Source: Phycisphaeraceae bacterium
GTDB taxonomy: Bacteria; Planctomycetota; Phycisphaerae; Phycisphaerales; Zrk34
Assembly (NCBI GenBank): GCA_028282805.1
Contig: JANQHD010000023.1
Span: 62,001-126,000, forward strand
Length of the DNA stretch: 64,000 bases
Direction of reading: 5' to 3'
Shown here: one piece after another, positions 26,536 through 37,200 of the stretch
Layout of the letters: each line of letters starts with the position of its first letter
Position numbering within the stretch: the stretch's first letter is position 1
Program-made: the position numbers and the translations under genes
The notes under the pieces: generated by a model
Seen by the model: the letters and a program-made list of their open reading frames with translations, nothing else
Told to the model about the DNA's origin: nothing
The model's database searches: none

Positions 26536-26750
26536 GCGGCACGCAACTGCTTGAACAACTGCTTCCGCGCCGCACGCAGTTCCGACAACGCATCGCGCGC
26601 CATCTCAAACGCCTGCGAGATCGTTTTGGCTTCGGTCACCAACTCCGGGTCCATGGGCGAGGTGACGGTATACCACCCGTTCTCACCCTCTTCCAACGTG
26701 AGCACGAGTTTGCCGTCGCTGACCGAGTATTTCTTGGTGCGTGTCGCCAT
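26526..26750 (-). CDS. hicB: HicB-like antitoxin (short form)
   Basis: A 74-residue protein. LVLTLEEGENGWYTVTSPMD, then ELVTEAKTISQAFEMARDAL, is the partial RNase H-like fold of HicB antitoxins (typical pattern: E-x-GGY-x-V-x-P-x-LPG... T-x-EEA-x-x-NA). The C-terminal tail (RAARKQLFKQLRAAQA) is basic and has no separate DNA-binding domain. It is encoded on the strand opposite hicA and the two 3' ends overlap by 10 bp (26526-26535). Pairing with hicA is inferred from family and position. Confidence 0.75.
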   Translation of the reverse strand: MATRTKKYSVSDGKLVLTLEEGENGWYTVTSPMDPELVTEAKTISQAFEMARDALSELRAARKQLFKQLRAAQA

Positions 26751-26804
26751 GAGAGCATTATCGGCGGGATTCCCACGCAAATCAACGAAACCCACAAAAC
26801 CGTT

Positions 26805-28475
<1,671 letters not shown>

Positions 28476-28514
28476 GGGCGGCATTCTAACGCGGCGGGGC
28501 TTGGTCGGCTGCGA

Positions 28515-28886
28515 TCAGTTGGCGGCGCTGGCCTTGAACCGATCGCCGGGCACGGCGTTGATCGCGGCGATCAGCTGCTCATCGGTCACCGACGCGTCGG
28601 CGGCGAGCTTGATGTAGGCCTTCTTGTCGACGTGCGAAGCCGACACGCCCTCGACGCCCGGCAACGCCGCGATCGCGCGGTTGACCGAGCCCTCGCAACC
28701 CGAGCAGGTCATGCCCGTCACGATGAGCACCTTGTCAGCCTCGTCGGCGCTGACCGGATGGACCGCGGCCGCGGCCGCGGGCTTCGGCGGTTCGGGCTTG
28801 GGTTCTTCCTTCTTGCAACCGTTGAGCGCGAGCGTCGCGGTGATCAACAGCACAACGAACGACAGGCGGGTGAGCGTGGTCAACAT
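28515..28886 (-). CDS. Heavy-metal-associated (HMA) domain lipoprotein
   Basis: A 123-residue lipoprotein. The signal peptide ends in a lipobox (TLALNGC), so it is probably membrane-anchored on the outer face of the cytoplasmic membrane. A Lys/Pro/Ala linker follows, then one HMA domain with the metal motif GMTCSGC (C-x-x-C) and the usual beta-alpha-beta-beta-alpha-beta pattern (GVEGVSASHVDKKAYIKL). Copper or a similar soft metal is the likely ligand. There is no metal ATPase next door. It is divergent from the candidate RNA at 28943. Confidence 0.88.
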   Translation of the reverse strand: MLTTLTRLSFVVLLITATLALNGCKKEEPKPEPPKPAAAAAVHPVSADEADKVLIVTGMTCSGCEGSVNRAIAALPGVEGVSASHVDKKAYIKLAADASVTDEQLIAAINAVPGDRFKASAAN

Positions 28887-28942
28887 GGGTAAGCTCCGTG
28901 AGGTTTTTGAAGTTTGCGACGCGAAATGATAGGTGAAAACCG

Positions 28943-28970
28943 TTGACTTTGGCTATGTGTGGTCGATAAT
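28943..28970 (+). promoter_or_regulatory. Promoter for the candidate structured RNA
   Basis: TTGACT (28943-28948), a 16-bp spacer and GATAAT (28965-28970). A short inverted repeat CGATA/TATCG lies over the expected start site (about 28964-28980). Confidence 0.6.
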
Positions 28971-29204
28971 TCAACTATCGATGTCGCCGCCTGGCGCCAA
29001 AACGGGCAAAACCCATCTAAGCCCAGGGCCGGGGCGTCGATCGGGCGGCGAAGGCGCCAATGCCGCCCGCGTGTGTCTCGGGTGACGGCCCGGGGCATAA
29101 AAGGAGCCCGGCGGCTTCCGCTCGGTTTGACTCTCGGGTGTTGGGCCCGGGGCCGAGCGGGAAAGCGACGGCTGGGGTCACCCTTTTAGATAGGAGGTGA
29201 TCCA

Positions 29205-29237
29205 GTGTCAGACTGTACTAAGGGGCTGCACAGCTAG
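29205..29237 (+). CDS. Possible 10-residue leader peptide
   Basis: GTG at 29205 lies 7 nt after AGGAGG (29192-29197), ideal spacing for initiation. It opens a 10-codon frame (SDCTKGLHS after the initiator) ending in TAG. The stop falls in the following hairpin and the terminator comes 46 bp later. It could be a regulatory leader peptide or a chance frame in a structured RNA. Confidence 0.3.
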   Translation: MSDCTKGLHS

Positions 29238-29282
29238 CAGCTTGACGGAGCTGTGACTGTGCAGCTTCCCCCAACGGAAAAG

Positions 29283-29315
29283 GCCCGCCCGGCGCAAGTC
29301 GGGCGGGCTGTTTTT
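29283..29315 (+). terminator. Rho-independent terminator of the candidate RNA
   Basis: Perfect 9-bp stem GCCCGCCCG/CGGGCGGGC (29283-29291 with 29300-29308), followed by TGTTTTTAT. Confidence 0.85.
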
Positions 29316-29350
29316 ATAGAGCAAACTCGCCGGCCCGTGCGGCGTTTTGA

Positions 29351-29430
29351 ATTGCTGATGTGTGACCTCTGATTGCTGATGTGATGTCGATCCGTACCTC
29401 AGCAATCACCGATCAGCCATCAGCAATCCC
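29351..29430. repeat. Inverted word repeat (ATTGCTGATG type)
   Basis: ATTGCTGATG occurs twice in 29351-29381. Its reverse complement CATCAGCAAT, with a related variant, occurs in 29399-29430. It follows the RNA terminator and precedes yjbQ, with the same architecture as the other word-repeat loci. Confidence 0.85.
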
Positions 29431-29449
29431 GTTCCTATAAAATCCCCCC

Positions 29450-29866
29450 ATGGTCCATCAATCCACCATCGAGCTGAAAACCAATCACCACGGCCAGATG
29501 CACGACCTGACCGAACGCGTCGCCGCCGTCGTGCGCGAGGCGAGCGTCGTCACGGGCACGGTCAACATCTCAAACGTCGGCTCGACGGGCTCCATCGGCT
29601 GCATCGAGTTCGAGCCGGGCCTGATGGAAGATCTGCCCAACATCCTCGACAAGCTCATCCCCCCGTCGCGCTCGTATGGTCACGAGCAGGCCTGGCACGA
29701 CGGCAACGGCCACTCGCACCTGCAATCGACGTGGCTCGGCCAGTCGCTGACGCTGCCGATCACCGCCGGCCGGCCGAACCTCGGCACGTGGCAACAGGTC
29801 TTCCACCTCGAGTGCGACGTCAAGCCCCGCACCCGCACGATCGTGGTGACGGTGATGGGGGAATAA
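29450..29866 (+). CDS. yjbQ: YjbQ family protein (UPF0047)
   Basis: A 138-residue member of a small, very widespread family. Signature: SYGHEQAWHDGNGHSHLQST, then GQSLTLPI and LGTWQQVFHLECDVKPRTRT. The clustered histidines form the putative metal or active site. Some members have weak thiamine phosphate synthase activity, but the physiological role is unsettled. Length is typical and the ATG at 29450 fits the family N terminus. Confidence 0.93.
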   Translation: MVHQSTIELKTNHHGQMHDLTERVAAVVREASVVTGTVNISNVGSTGSIGCIEFEPGLMEDLPNILDKLIPPSRSYGHEQAWHDGNGHSHLQSTWLGQSLTLPITAGRPNLGTWQQVFHLECDVKPRTRTIVVTVMGE

Positions 29867-29955
29867 ACGTGATCCAGCGCATCGAAGAACCTGAAAGGGA
29901 ATATCTCGCGGCGCCACCGCGTCTATAGCTCGCGGAACCCCAGATGGAGGACACG

Positions 29956-30930
29956 ATGAACCGAGCGATACTCGTGCTGTGGGCGGTGGCCGTGGGCCTG
30001 CCCCTCGCGCTGGCGCTGACGCTCAACGCGCAGGCCGAGCCGGAGAAGATCAAAGTGTTGATCGTCACCGGCCAGAACAACCACGCGTGGTACAACATGG
30101 CCCCGGCGATGAAAGAGATACTCGACGCCGCCGGCCTGTTCGACGTGACCATCGCGCAGACGCCGAGCAAGCACGCCCCCCCGGAACAGTGGGATCACTT
30201 CAACCCGAAGTTCACCGACTACAAGGTCGTGCTCATCGATTACAACGACACCTACCCGCGCAACGACCCGGGCGACCGCTGGCCGGCGCGGGTGGACAAG
30301 GCGTTCGAGTCGTACATCCGCCACGGCGGGCGGGCGCTTTCCGTGCACGCGGGCAACAACGCCTTCGACGGCTGGATTGAGTACGAACAGATGATCGGCC
30401 TGCTGTGGCGCAACAACAAACAGGGCGACCGCATCTACATCGACCACGACGGCCACGAGGTCCGCGTGCCCAAGGGCAAGGGCCCCGGCGCAGGCCACGG
30501 CCCGCGGCACGAATACGTCATGGAACACCGCGACACCGAGCACCCCGTGTTCAAGGGCCTGCCCAAGCGCTGGCTCCACGCCGAGGACGAGCTGTACCAC
30601 GGCCAGCGCGGCCCCGCGCAGAACATGCACATCTGCGCCACCGCCCACTCGGCCAAGAACCAACGCGGCACCGGCGTGCACGAACCGATGATCTGGCAGA
30701 TCCCCTACCACGACGGCCTGGTGATGACCAACGTCATGGGCCACTGGGGCCGCGGCAAGAACGAGACCGGCATCCCCCTGCGCTGCGCCGGCTTTCAAAC
30801 CATTCTGTGCCGCTCCGTCGAATACCTCGCCACGGGCAAGGTGACGCAGCCCGTGCCCGATGATTTCCCCACGGAAGACAAGGTCTCGCTCCGGCCGCCG
30901 TTTAAGTTTGAGCCGTTGATTGAAGAATGA
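29956..30930 (+). CDS. Secreted ThuA-domain protein
   Basis: A 324-residue exported protein. The start at 29956 has GGAGG five bases upstream; an earlier ATG at 29944 overlaps that site. The signal peptide is ILVLWAVAVGLPLALALTL. The ThuA domain has the flavodoxin-like opening KVLIVTGQNNHAW, the middle LSVHAGNNAFDGW and the late motif YHDGLVMTNVMGHWG. ThuA-like proteins occur in planctomycete trehalose and disaccharide utilisation loci. The convergent DUF1080 gene (30960-31658), a family often co-located with ThuA, supports a shared sugar-processing role. Confidence 0.9.
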   Translation: MNRAILVLWAVAVGLPLALALTLNAQAEPEKIKVLIVTGQNNHAWYNMAPAMKEILDAAGLFDVTIAQTPSKHAPPEQWDHFNPKFTDYKVVLIDYNDTYPRNDPGDRWPARVDKAFESYIRHGGRALSVHAGNNAFDGWIEYEQMIGLLWRNNKQGDRIYIDHDGHEVRVPKGKGPGAGHGPRHEYVMEHRDTEHPVFKGLPKRWLHAEDELYHGQRGPAQNMHICATAHSAKNQRGTGVHEPMIWQIPYHDGLVMTNVMGHWGRGKNETGIPLRCAGFQTILCRSVEYLATGKVTQPVPDDFPTEDKVSLRPPFKFEPLIEE

Positions 30931-30932
30931 TC

Positions 30933-30959
30933 GCCCGCGTCGCTGAAGCGACGCTCGCC
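30933..30959 (+). repeat. REP element (family A) filling a convergent intergenic gap
   Basis: A full 27-bp unit (stem GTCGCT/AGCGAC) occupies essentially all of the 29 bp between the stop of the ThuA gene (30930) and the stop of the convergent DUF1080 gene (30960). Confidence 0.92.
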
Positions 30960-31658
30960 TTACTCGACTTCGAGTTGCTTGATCACGATGTTGCGGAACC
31001 AGATGGGGGCGCCGCCGTGTTTGCCTTGGAAGCCGATGTGGCCCTTGGTGGGTCGCTCGGCGTTGGGGGTCTTGGCGAGCCATGGCGGGACGGGCGAGCC
31101 GTCGGGGTTGGTCTTGGCTTGCGTCCACTGGCTTAAGTCGATCGAGTTGACGTGTTGGCCGTTGAGCACGACGTCGATCTGTTGGCCGACGCAGGTGAGG
31201 GTGTAGCGGTTCCACTGGCCGGCGGGCTTGACGACGCCGGGTGAGTCGGCGGCCTTGAAACCGAACAGCGCGCCGCAGCGCCACTTGGGGTCGGACTTCG
31301 CCCACTTCTCGGCGTGGTCGTCGGCGATCTGCACCTCGATGGAGTTGGGGATCCAGTTGACCGGGTCGGTCGTGTAGATGATGACGCCGGAGTTGGCGGC
31401 CGGGCCGTTCTTGAACTCGAGGTCGAGCACGAAGTTCTCGTACCGGGCCTTGGTCATGATGACCTGGTCCTTCGACGCGGTGATCACGCCGTTGTCGACG
31501 GTCCACACGCCCTTGGGGTAGGTCGCGTTGGACAGGTCGGCTTCGAACAGCGGCGCGAAGCCGGCGTCGCTCAGGTCGGCGTGGGCGGTCGGGTCGTGCT
31601 TGGCTGCGCCGCAGGCGGTGAGCACCGCGAGGCAAACGATCGTAAGCAAGCTACGCAT
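30960..31658 (-). CDS. DUF1080 (3-keto-disaccharide hydrolase-like) lipoprotein
   Basis: A 232-residue exported protein. The N terminus carries a lipobox-like LAVLTACG. The rest is the concanavalin-like DUF1080 fold: GFAPLFEADLSNATY, then VWTVDNGVITAS, ANSGVIIYT, GQWNRYTLTCVGQQIDVVLN and GHIGFQGKHGGAPIWFRNI. This family includes enzymes acting on 3-keto sugars, and in planctomycetes it is strongly expanded. The activity of this member is inferred. The stop abuts a REP element. Confidence 0.92.
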   Translation of the reverse strand: MRSLLTIVCLAVLTACGAAKHDPTAHADLSDAGFAPLFEADLSNATYPKGVWTVDNGVITASKDQVIMTKARYENFVLDLEFKNGPAANSGVIIYTTDPVNWIPNSIEVQIADDHAEKWAKSDPKWRCGALFGFKAADSPGVVKPAGQWNRYTLTCVGQQIDVVLNGQHVNSIDLSQWTQAKTNPDGSPVPPWLAKTPNAERPTKGHIGFQGKHGGAPIWFRNIVIKQLEVE

Positions 31659-31661
31659 GTA

Positions 31662-32966
31662 TCAGTTCCCTTGTTGGGTGTCGGGTGTTGTGCGCGGGGG
31701 CATCGTATCACGGATCGGCGTTTCACCGCGCACCATGCGCGCGGCCTGGCCGACGAGCCAAAGATAATGGTCGGAGGGCAAGCCGTCTTCGCGCACAAAA
31801 TATGAAGCGCCGACGGGCGGGTCGTTGGTGCACTTGAAGATCGCGGTGCCCTCGTCGACCTCGTCGAACATCGCCTGGTAGACCATGGTGGCGCCGGCGC
31901 GTTTGGCGTGGGCGTACTGCGCCCAGAGGAACTCGCCGCGCAAGCGGGGGATCGCGTCGGGCTTGGCGTCGGGTTTGAGGTTGTGCCAGCTGAAGCCGGG
32001 GAACACGACGGGCAGGTAGTCGAGCTGGCGCTCGTCGCACCACTGTTTGTCGGGCTGCCAGAAGCGCTCGGCGAAGCGCGGCGCCTGCTGCGGGCTGCGC
32101 AGCCTGCCCACCGACCAGGGGCTGACGATGTCGGCCAGCGCGATGATTTCGTGCAGCTTGGGGTCGGCGACCGCGTCGCCGCGCAGCGTGCGCCAGTGCG
32201 TGGGCACGCCGAGCATGACGGTGTGGCCGCCGTAGTGCGGATCGTTTTTCAAAAACTCGATGAGCTTTCGACAGTCGTCGAGGGTGTAGCGCCGCTTGCC
32301 GTCGTTGAAGCCGATGCCCCACACGGCGACGACGGGCTTGCCGCGGTGGTGCAGGTAGGCCTTGTCGTTCGGGTCGCGGGTAAGTTTCATTTCGTCGACG
32401 AGCCGTTTGAAGTCGGCGATGACGTGGTCGATCTGGTTTTCGCCGAGGCCGGACAGGTCGTACATCAGCGCGTAGGCCCGGCCGTGCTGGTTGGCGCCGG
32501 CGCGGCAGTTGAGCAATACGCGGTCGCACGCGGCGCGGAGCTTTTCGTGGCGTGTCGAGCTGGCGAAGCGTTGCACGAACGCGCCGTCGATGCCGTAGTC
32601 TTTCATCCACTCGAAGTGGCGGGCGACGGTGGCGGGGTGTTGCGAGCTGAACACCTCGGCGACGGAGCCGTCGGCGTGGCGGAACGCGGTGGGGTGGCGC
32701 TCGTCGGGGCCGAGCTCGCTGACGTCGGGCCAGAGGTCGATGGTGCACGCGCCGGGCTCGAATCTTTTGCCCTTGCCCCAGTGCCGCCAGCCGAGGTTTG
32801 CGCCGTCGTTGGGGGTGTTGAACCAGCCCTGGTAGCCGCACATGACCTTGCCGGTGAGGGTGGCGGTGTCGACGCCGGGCTTCGACTCACCGGTGAACGG
32901 TTGGAGCGCCTGGCCGGGCGCGGCCGAGGCGCATAACAGAAGCGTGATGACGGCGGGCCATTTCAT
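31662..32966 (-). CDS. Secreted glycoside hydrolase-like protein (GH99/GH71-related)
   Basis: A 434-residue exported protein with signal peptide (VITLLLCASAAPGQA) from the ATG at 32966. VMCGYQGWFNTPNDG at the start and VYQAMFDEVDEGTAIFK near the end match the GH99/GH71-like TIM barrels often annotated as endo-alpha-mannanase or alpha-glucanase-like. The EVDE acidic cluster could include catalytic residues. It lies 4 bp from the DUF1080 gene on the same strand, so the two are probably co-transcribed and work on the same glycan. Confidence 0.75.
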   Translation of the reverse strand: MKWPAVITLLLCASAAPGQALQPFTGESKPGVDTATLTGKVMCGYQGWFNTPNDGANLGWRHWGKGKRFEPGACTIDLWPDVSELGPDERHPTAFRHADGSVAEVFSSQHPATVARHFEWMKDYGIDGAFVQRFASSTRHEKLRAACDRVLLNCRAGANQHGRAYALMYDLSGLGENQIDHVIADFKRLVDEMKLTRDPNDKAYLHHRGKPVVAVWGIGFNDGKRRYTLDDCRKLIEFLKNDPHYGGHTVMLGVPTHWRTLRGDAVADPKLHEIIALADIVSPWSVGRLRSPQQAPRFAERFWQPDKQWCDERQLDYLPVVFPGFSWHNLKPDAKPDAIPRLRGEFLWAQYAHAKRAGATMVYQAMFDEVDEGTAIFKCTNDPPVGASYFVREDGLPSDHYLWLVGQAARMVRGETPIRDTMPPRTTPDTQQGN

Positions 32967-32990
32967 CACACGCAATGACGTCGCGCCGGT

Positions 32991-33509
32991 TTACTTCAGT
33001 GCGTTGGCGAGTCGTAAAGTTTCTTCGCAGAGTTGCAATATGCGGTGGTCGATGTCGTGATCGATGATTTGATCGCCTTCGACGGCGCCTTGCGGGGCGT
33101 ACACGAAGCGCGGCACGACGAGGCAGCGGAAGTCGAGCATCATCGAGTTGGCCAGCGACATGATGGACATGTAGCTGCCGTGGCTGCCGGCGGCGCAGAG
33201 GAAGCCGACGATCTTGTCGTTCCACGCCCGGCCGGTGAGCTCGATGAGGTTTTTCGCCGCGGCGTTGACGTCGTAGTTGTAGATGGGCGCGGCGATGAGC
33301 ACGGCGTCGGCGGACTCGATGGCCATGCGGACGTGGGCCGGCGCCAGCGCGTCGGCGCCGTCGCAGAACGGGATGTTGAACTCGCGCAGGTCGAAGCCGG
33401 TGACCGTCGCCCCCTCGGCTTCGAGGCGGCGGCGCGCCGCACCGGCGAGCACGGCGGACTTGCTCTGCGGGTTCAACGAGGTCGACAGCACGAGGATGTT
33501 GGGCGGCAT
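32991..33509 (-). CDS. NADPH-dependent FMN reductase family protein
   Basis: A 172-residue flavodoxin-fold reductase. The FMN phosphate loop is LSTSLNPQSKS near the N terminus, followed by FCDGADAL, IAAPIYNYDVNAAAKNLIEL (isoalloxazine-contact region) and FLCAAGSHGSYMS. Length and order match the FMN_red family (azoreductase, chromate or quinone reductases). The physiological electron acceptor is unknown. It may share a transcript with the downstream hydrolase gene, which starts 24 bp away. Confidence 0.9.
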   Translation of the reverse strand: MPPNILVLSTSLNPQSKSAVLAGAARRRLEAEGATVTGFDLREFNIPFCDGADALAPAHVRMAIESADAVLIAAPIYNYDVNAAAKNLIELTGRAWNDKIVGFLCAAGSHGSYMSIMSLANSMMLDFRCLVVPRFVYAPQGAVEGDQIIDHDIDHRILQLCEETLRLANALK

Positions 33510-33594
33510 GCGGTGAGTATAACGGATTGGGTATCGGGGCTCGGGTTCCGGGGGCCGGGTTCCGGGGGCGACGCTCGCCGATTAGACTGGGGGG

Positions 33595-34086
33595 ATGGAC
33601 GAGTGGCAGCTATCGCGGATGACGGTCAAGACGGTGCCGGCGTTCAGCGCGCTGGTGCAGCAGGCGCAGCTGACGGTGCCGAAGATCCCCCAGTTTGCCG
33701 AGCAGGCGACGACGTCGCTGGTGCGGTTGACCGAAGCGCGGCGGATCGAGGTGATCGCCCCGCCCGTGTTCGTGTACACCGGCGCGGGCACGGGCGCCGA
33801 GGACCTGTTGATGATGCAGGTGGCGTTCGTGGTCGGCGACGATCTCGCATTTGAAACCACGGACGGGCCGAGCCCCACCGCCCTGCTGCGGTTCGAGGCT
33901 TTCCGCTGCGCCAGCTTCGATTTTACCGGCCCCGCGGTGCACCTGGCCGAGGCGTACGCGCCGGCGATGAACGCGCTGAGGGCCGGGGGCCACACCCCCC
34001 GCGAGCAGAGCCGGGAGGTGTACAAGCGGTGGGCGGGCTACGATTCACGTCAGAACACGGTCGAGGTTCAGCTGGGCATCCGATAA
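33595..34086 (+). CDS. GyrI-like / AraC effector-binding domain protein
   Basis: A 163-residue protein with alternating strand and helix pattern. Weak resemblance to the GyrI-like small-molecule-binding fold is seen in PPVFVYTGAGTG, LMMQVAFVVGDDL and ASFDFTGPAVHLAEAYAPAM, where the last corresponds to the yVHKG-like strand and helix of that family. There is no DNA-binding domain. It may bind a hydrophobic ligand. The assignment is tentative and the gene stands alone. Confidence 0.6.
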   Translation: MDEWQLSRMTVKTVPAFSALVQQAQLTVPKIPQFAEQATTSLVRLTEARRIEVIAPPVFVYTGAGTGAEDLLMMQVAFVVGDDLAFETTDGPSPTALLRFEAFRCASFDFTGPAVHLAEAYAPAMNALRAGGHTPREQSREVYKRWAGYDSRQNTVEVQLGIR

Positions 34087-34260
34087 AACGCCGGGCGGGG
34101 ATGAATAAAACCGCTTTGAATCTGCGTATTAGACAGGGCGGGGCGTGATCCCTGTGCTATAGTTTTTTCGAAGGCACCCTCGAATTGAACCCTCCGCGTA
34201 CCTTCGGCCGATTGGGGCGTCCGCCCCCGGCCCAAGCGGTGCCTCATGGAAGGTTTGTTG

Positions 34261-37200
34261 ATGCAAAACAGGTGGAATCACCGCATGCTGTGGGGGATCG
34301 CCCTCACGCTCATGCTTACGCACAGCGCCTCGGGCTATATCGCCCCCGACCGTTGGAACAACACCGCCACCAACGGCGGCACCGGCTCCAAGGGCACGCC
34401 CGTGACCGTCACCTGGTCGCTGGCCGACGACGGCACACAGGTCGCCGGCGGCGACGGCCACCGGCCCAGCGACATGATCGCCTGGCTGGACGCCAACATG
34501 GGCGCGGGGCCCGGCGGCAGCAACTACACCCTCCGGCCGTGGTTCTGGCTGTTCGAAGACTCGTTCGACCGCATCAGCGAGCTGTCGGGCGTGACCTACG
34601 TCTACGAAGACGACGACGACGGCGTCAACTGGTCCTCCAACAACAAGGGCAACCTCAACGTCCGCGGCGACGTCCGCATCGGCGGCAAGACCTGGGGCTC
34701 GAGCACCAACGTGCTCGCGTCCAACTTCTTCCCCGACCACGGCGACATGCAGCTGAACACCGACAAGACCGGCTTCTACTTCAACTCCGGCAGCAACTAC
34801 CGCCGGTTCCGCAACGTCGTCATGCACGAGGCGGGCCACGGCCTGGGCATCAGCCACGTCGAGTCCAACAACGCCGGCTTCCTCATGGAACCGTCGATCT
34901 CCACCGCGTTCGACGGCCCGCAGCTCGACGACATCCTCGCCCTGCACCGCAACTACGGCGACTCCCACGAAAAAAACGGCGGCAACGACGTGTACTTTAA
35001 CGCCACCCCGCTGGGCACGCTGACCGACGCCAACAACCTCGTCATCGGCACACGCGGCGACAGCACCTTCGTCAACGCCAGCCACACCGACTTCATCTCC
35101 ATCGACGACAACTCCGACAACGACTACCTCAGCTTCACCGTCAACGAAGCGATCGAGGTGACGCTGGACCTGACCCCCAAGGGCGCAACCTACAACGTCG
35201 GCCCGCAAGACGGCACGCAGTCTTCGTTCGACGCCAGCGCGCTCAGCGACCTGACGCTCCGCCTGTACGACACCAACGGCACCAGCCTGCTGGAAACCGC
35301 CAACCTCGGCGGCATCGGCGCCGGCGAATCGATCACCCGTGTGCTCGACCCCGGCACCTACTACGCCCGCGTCAGCGGCACGGCGGACAACATCCAGCTC
35401 TACCAGCTCGCGCTCAGCGGCACCGAGGTCGCGCCCGACGAGCTGGTGTGGTTCGGGTTCATGTCCGCCGCGTGGGACGTGCAGGGCCAGGACAACTTCA
35501 AAGAGAACGGCCTGCTCACCGACTTCAACAACGGCGACAACGTCACCTTCAACGACACCGCCACCTACTTCACCCTCAGCGTGTTCGAGGACGTCGCGCC
35601 CGGACGCGTGACCATCGACGCGGTCAACGACTACACCTTCGTCGGCAACCACGCGATCGTCGGCACCGGTGAGCTGGTCAAAAACAACACCAACACCTTT
35701 GACCTGAAGACCGACGGCAACAGCTACTCCGGCAACACCACCATCAACGCCGGCACCATGATCATCTCCGGCGACGCCAACGCCATGGTCTCCGCCATCA
35801 CCATCAACCCCGGCGGCACGCTCGTGATGGACGCGACCGACGCGGCGACCATGGCCTCGACCTTCACCGTCAACCCCGGCGGCACCCTGCAGATCGGCAC
35901 GCTCGGCTCCGACGCCAACCTGTTCCCCGACAGCCCCGCCGCCCTGGTCAACGAGGGCGCCGTGGTCGTGCTCGACACCGAGTCGATCAGCAACATGACC
36001 GGCACCGGCGTGTTGCAGGTCGACCACGAGACCGCCCTGCTCAGCAGCAACGCCTCGTTCCACGGCGAGATCACCGTCAACGGCAGCGCCGTCGCCCGGC
36101 CGACCAACGACACCGGCCTCGGCTCGACCGCGGGCAGCACCACGCTCAACGACGGCGGCACCCTGCACGTCGACAGCACGATGACGCTGTCGGAAAACAT
36201 CTCGCTCAACGGCACCGGCGGCACCGTGCTCGTCGACAACGGCGCCAGCGCCACCCTCGACGGCGCGATCAACACCATCGGCGGCACGCCCCTGGCCCCC
36301 GGGGACCCCGCCGCGGTGATGTACCAGCAAGCCTACGGTCACACGCACTCCGCTTCGTGCGAGTGCGGGTGCCACGCCGAACAGCACGGCGAAAGCGAGA
36401 CCACCGCCAACGACCTGACCCTCAACGTCGCCGCGGGCAGCGCGCTGGCCGTCAGCGCCGACATCGCCATCGGCGCCGGCTCGGTCACCGTCACCGGCGG
36501 GGGGTCGGTCACCGTTAGCAGCATCGACAACGCTTACACCGGCACCACCACCGTCGACAACGACACGACGCTCAACCTCAACGGCAGGACCGGCGTGGGC
36601 GCCACGACCGTGCAGGGCGGCGGCTTGCTGACCGGCGGCGGCACGGTGGCCGGCGACCTGGTCGTCGCGACCGACGGCGTGGTCCAGCCCGCCGGCGCAC
36701 GCAACAACGGCGGCGTCTTCGCCCCGCAAGCTTCCGGCGCCGACTTCCCGCTCGTGGTGTCCGGCAGCTACACGCAGCAGGCCGGCGGCACGCTCGAGGT
36801 CGAACTGCTCAACGCGTCGATCTTCGACCGCATGAACGTCGCGGGCGACGCGATGCTGGGCGGGGCGCTGAGCATCATCCAAGAAGCGTCGCTGACGCCC
36901 GGCGACGCATACGAGGTGCTCGCCGCGAACACGCTGGCCGGCCAGTTCGACCAGACGCAAATCACCGGCTACGAGATCGACGCCGACCACGCCGTCGCGG
37001 TGCTGTACGAAGATATTGATACCGACACCATCGCCGACACCGTCCGCCTCTACGCCACGCTCTACGGCGACGCCAACGGCGACGGCCAGGTGACGATCTT
37101 CGACCTCAACCGGCTCGGCCAGAACTTCGGCACCGGCACGAACTGGCAGCAGGGCGACTTCAATTACGACGGGCAGGTGACGCTCATCGACCTAAACTTG

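Larger units (their letters stand above)
28977..29317 (+). ncRNA. Candidate structured RNA with 14-nt 16S-3'-end complement
   Basis: A 563-bp gap between genes (28887-29449) contains a promoter, about 340 nt of highly structured GC-rich sequence and a strong terminator (29283-29315). One long imperfect hairpin spans about 29103-29178: an AGCC...CCGCTCGG arm pairs with CCGAGCGG...GGCT. A second hairpin (GCTGCACAG/CTGTGCAGC) lies at 29224-29273. Between them is AGGAGGTGATCCAG (29192-29205), the exact complement of the universal 16S rRNA 3' end. Just upstream, GGTCACC could pair with GGTGATC and mask it. It did not match RNase P, tmRNA or SRP RNA by eye. Confidence 0.5.

Noticed and set aside
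29192-29205. Fragment of a 16S rRNA gene (match to its 3' end, reverse complement)
   Set aside because: Only 14 nt match and the flanks have no rRNA similarity. It is better read as an extended Shine-Dalgarno-like element in a structured RNA.
33568-33579. Another REP element (GCGACGCTCGCC)
   Set aside because: Only the right half of the unit is present, embedded in a GGGTTCCGGGGG tandem. It may be a decayed remnant, but it is too short to call.
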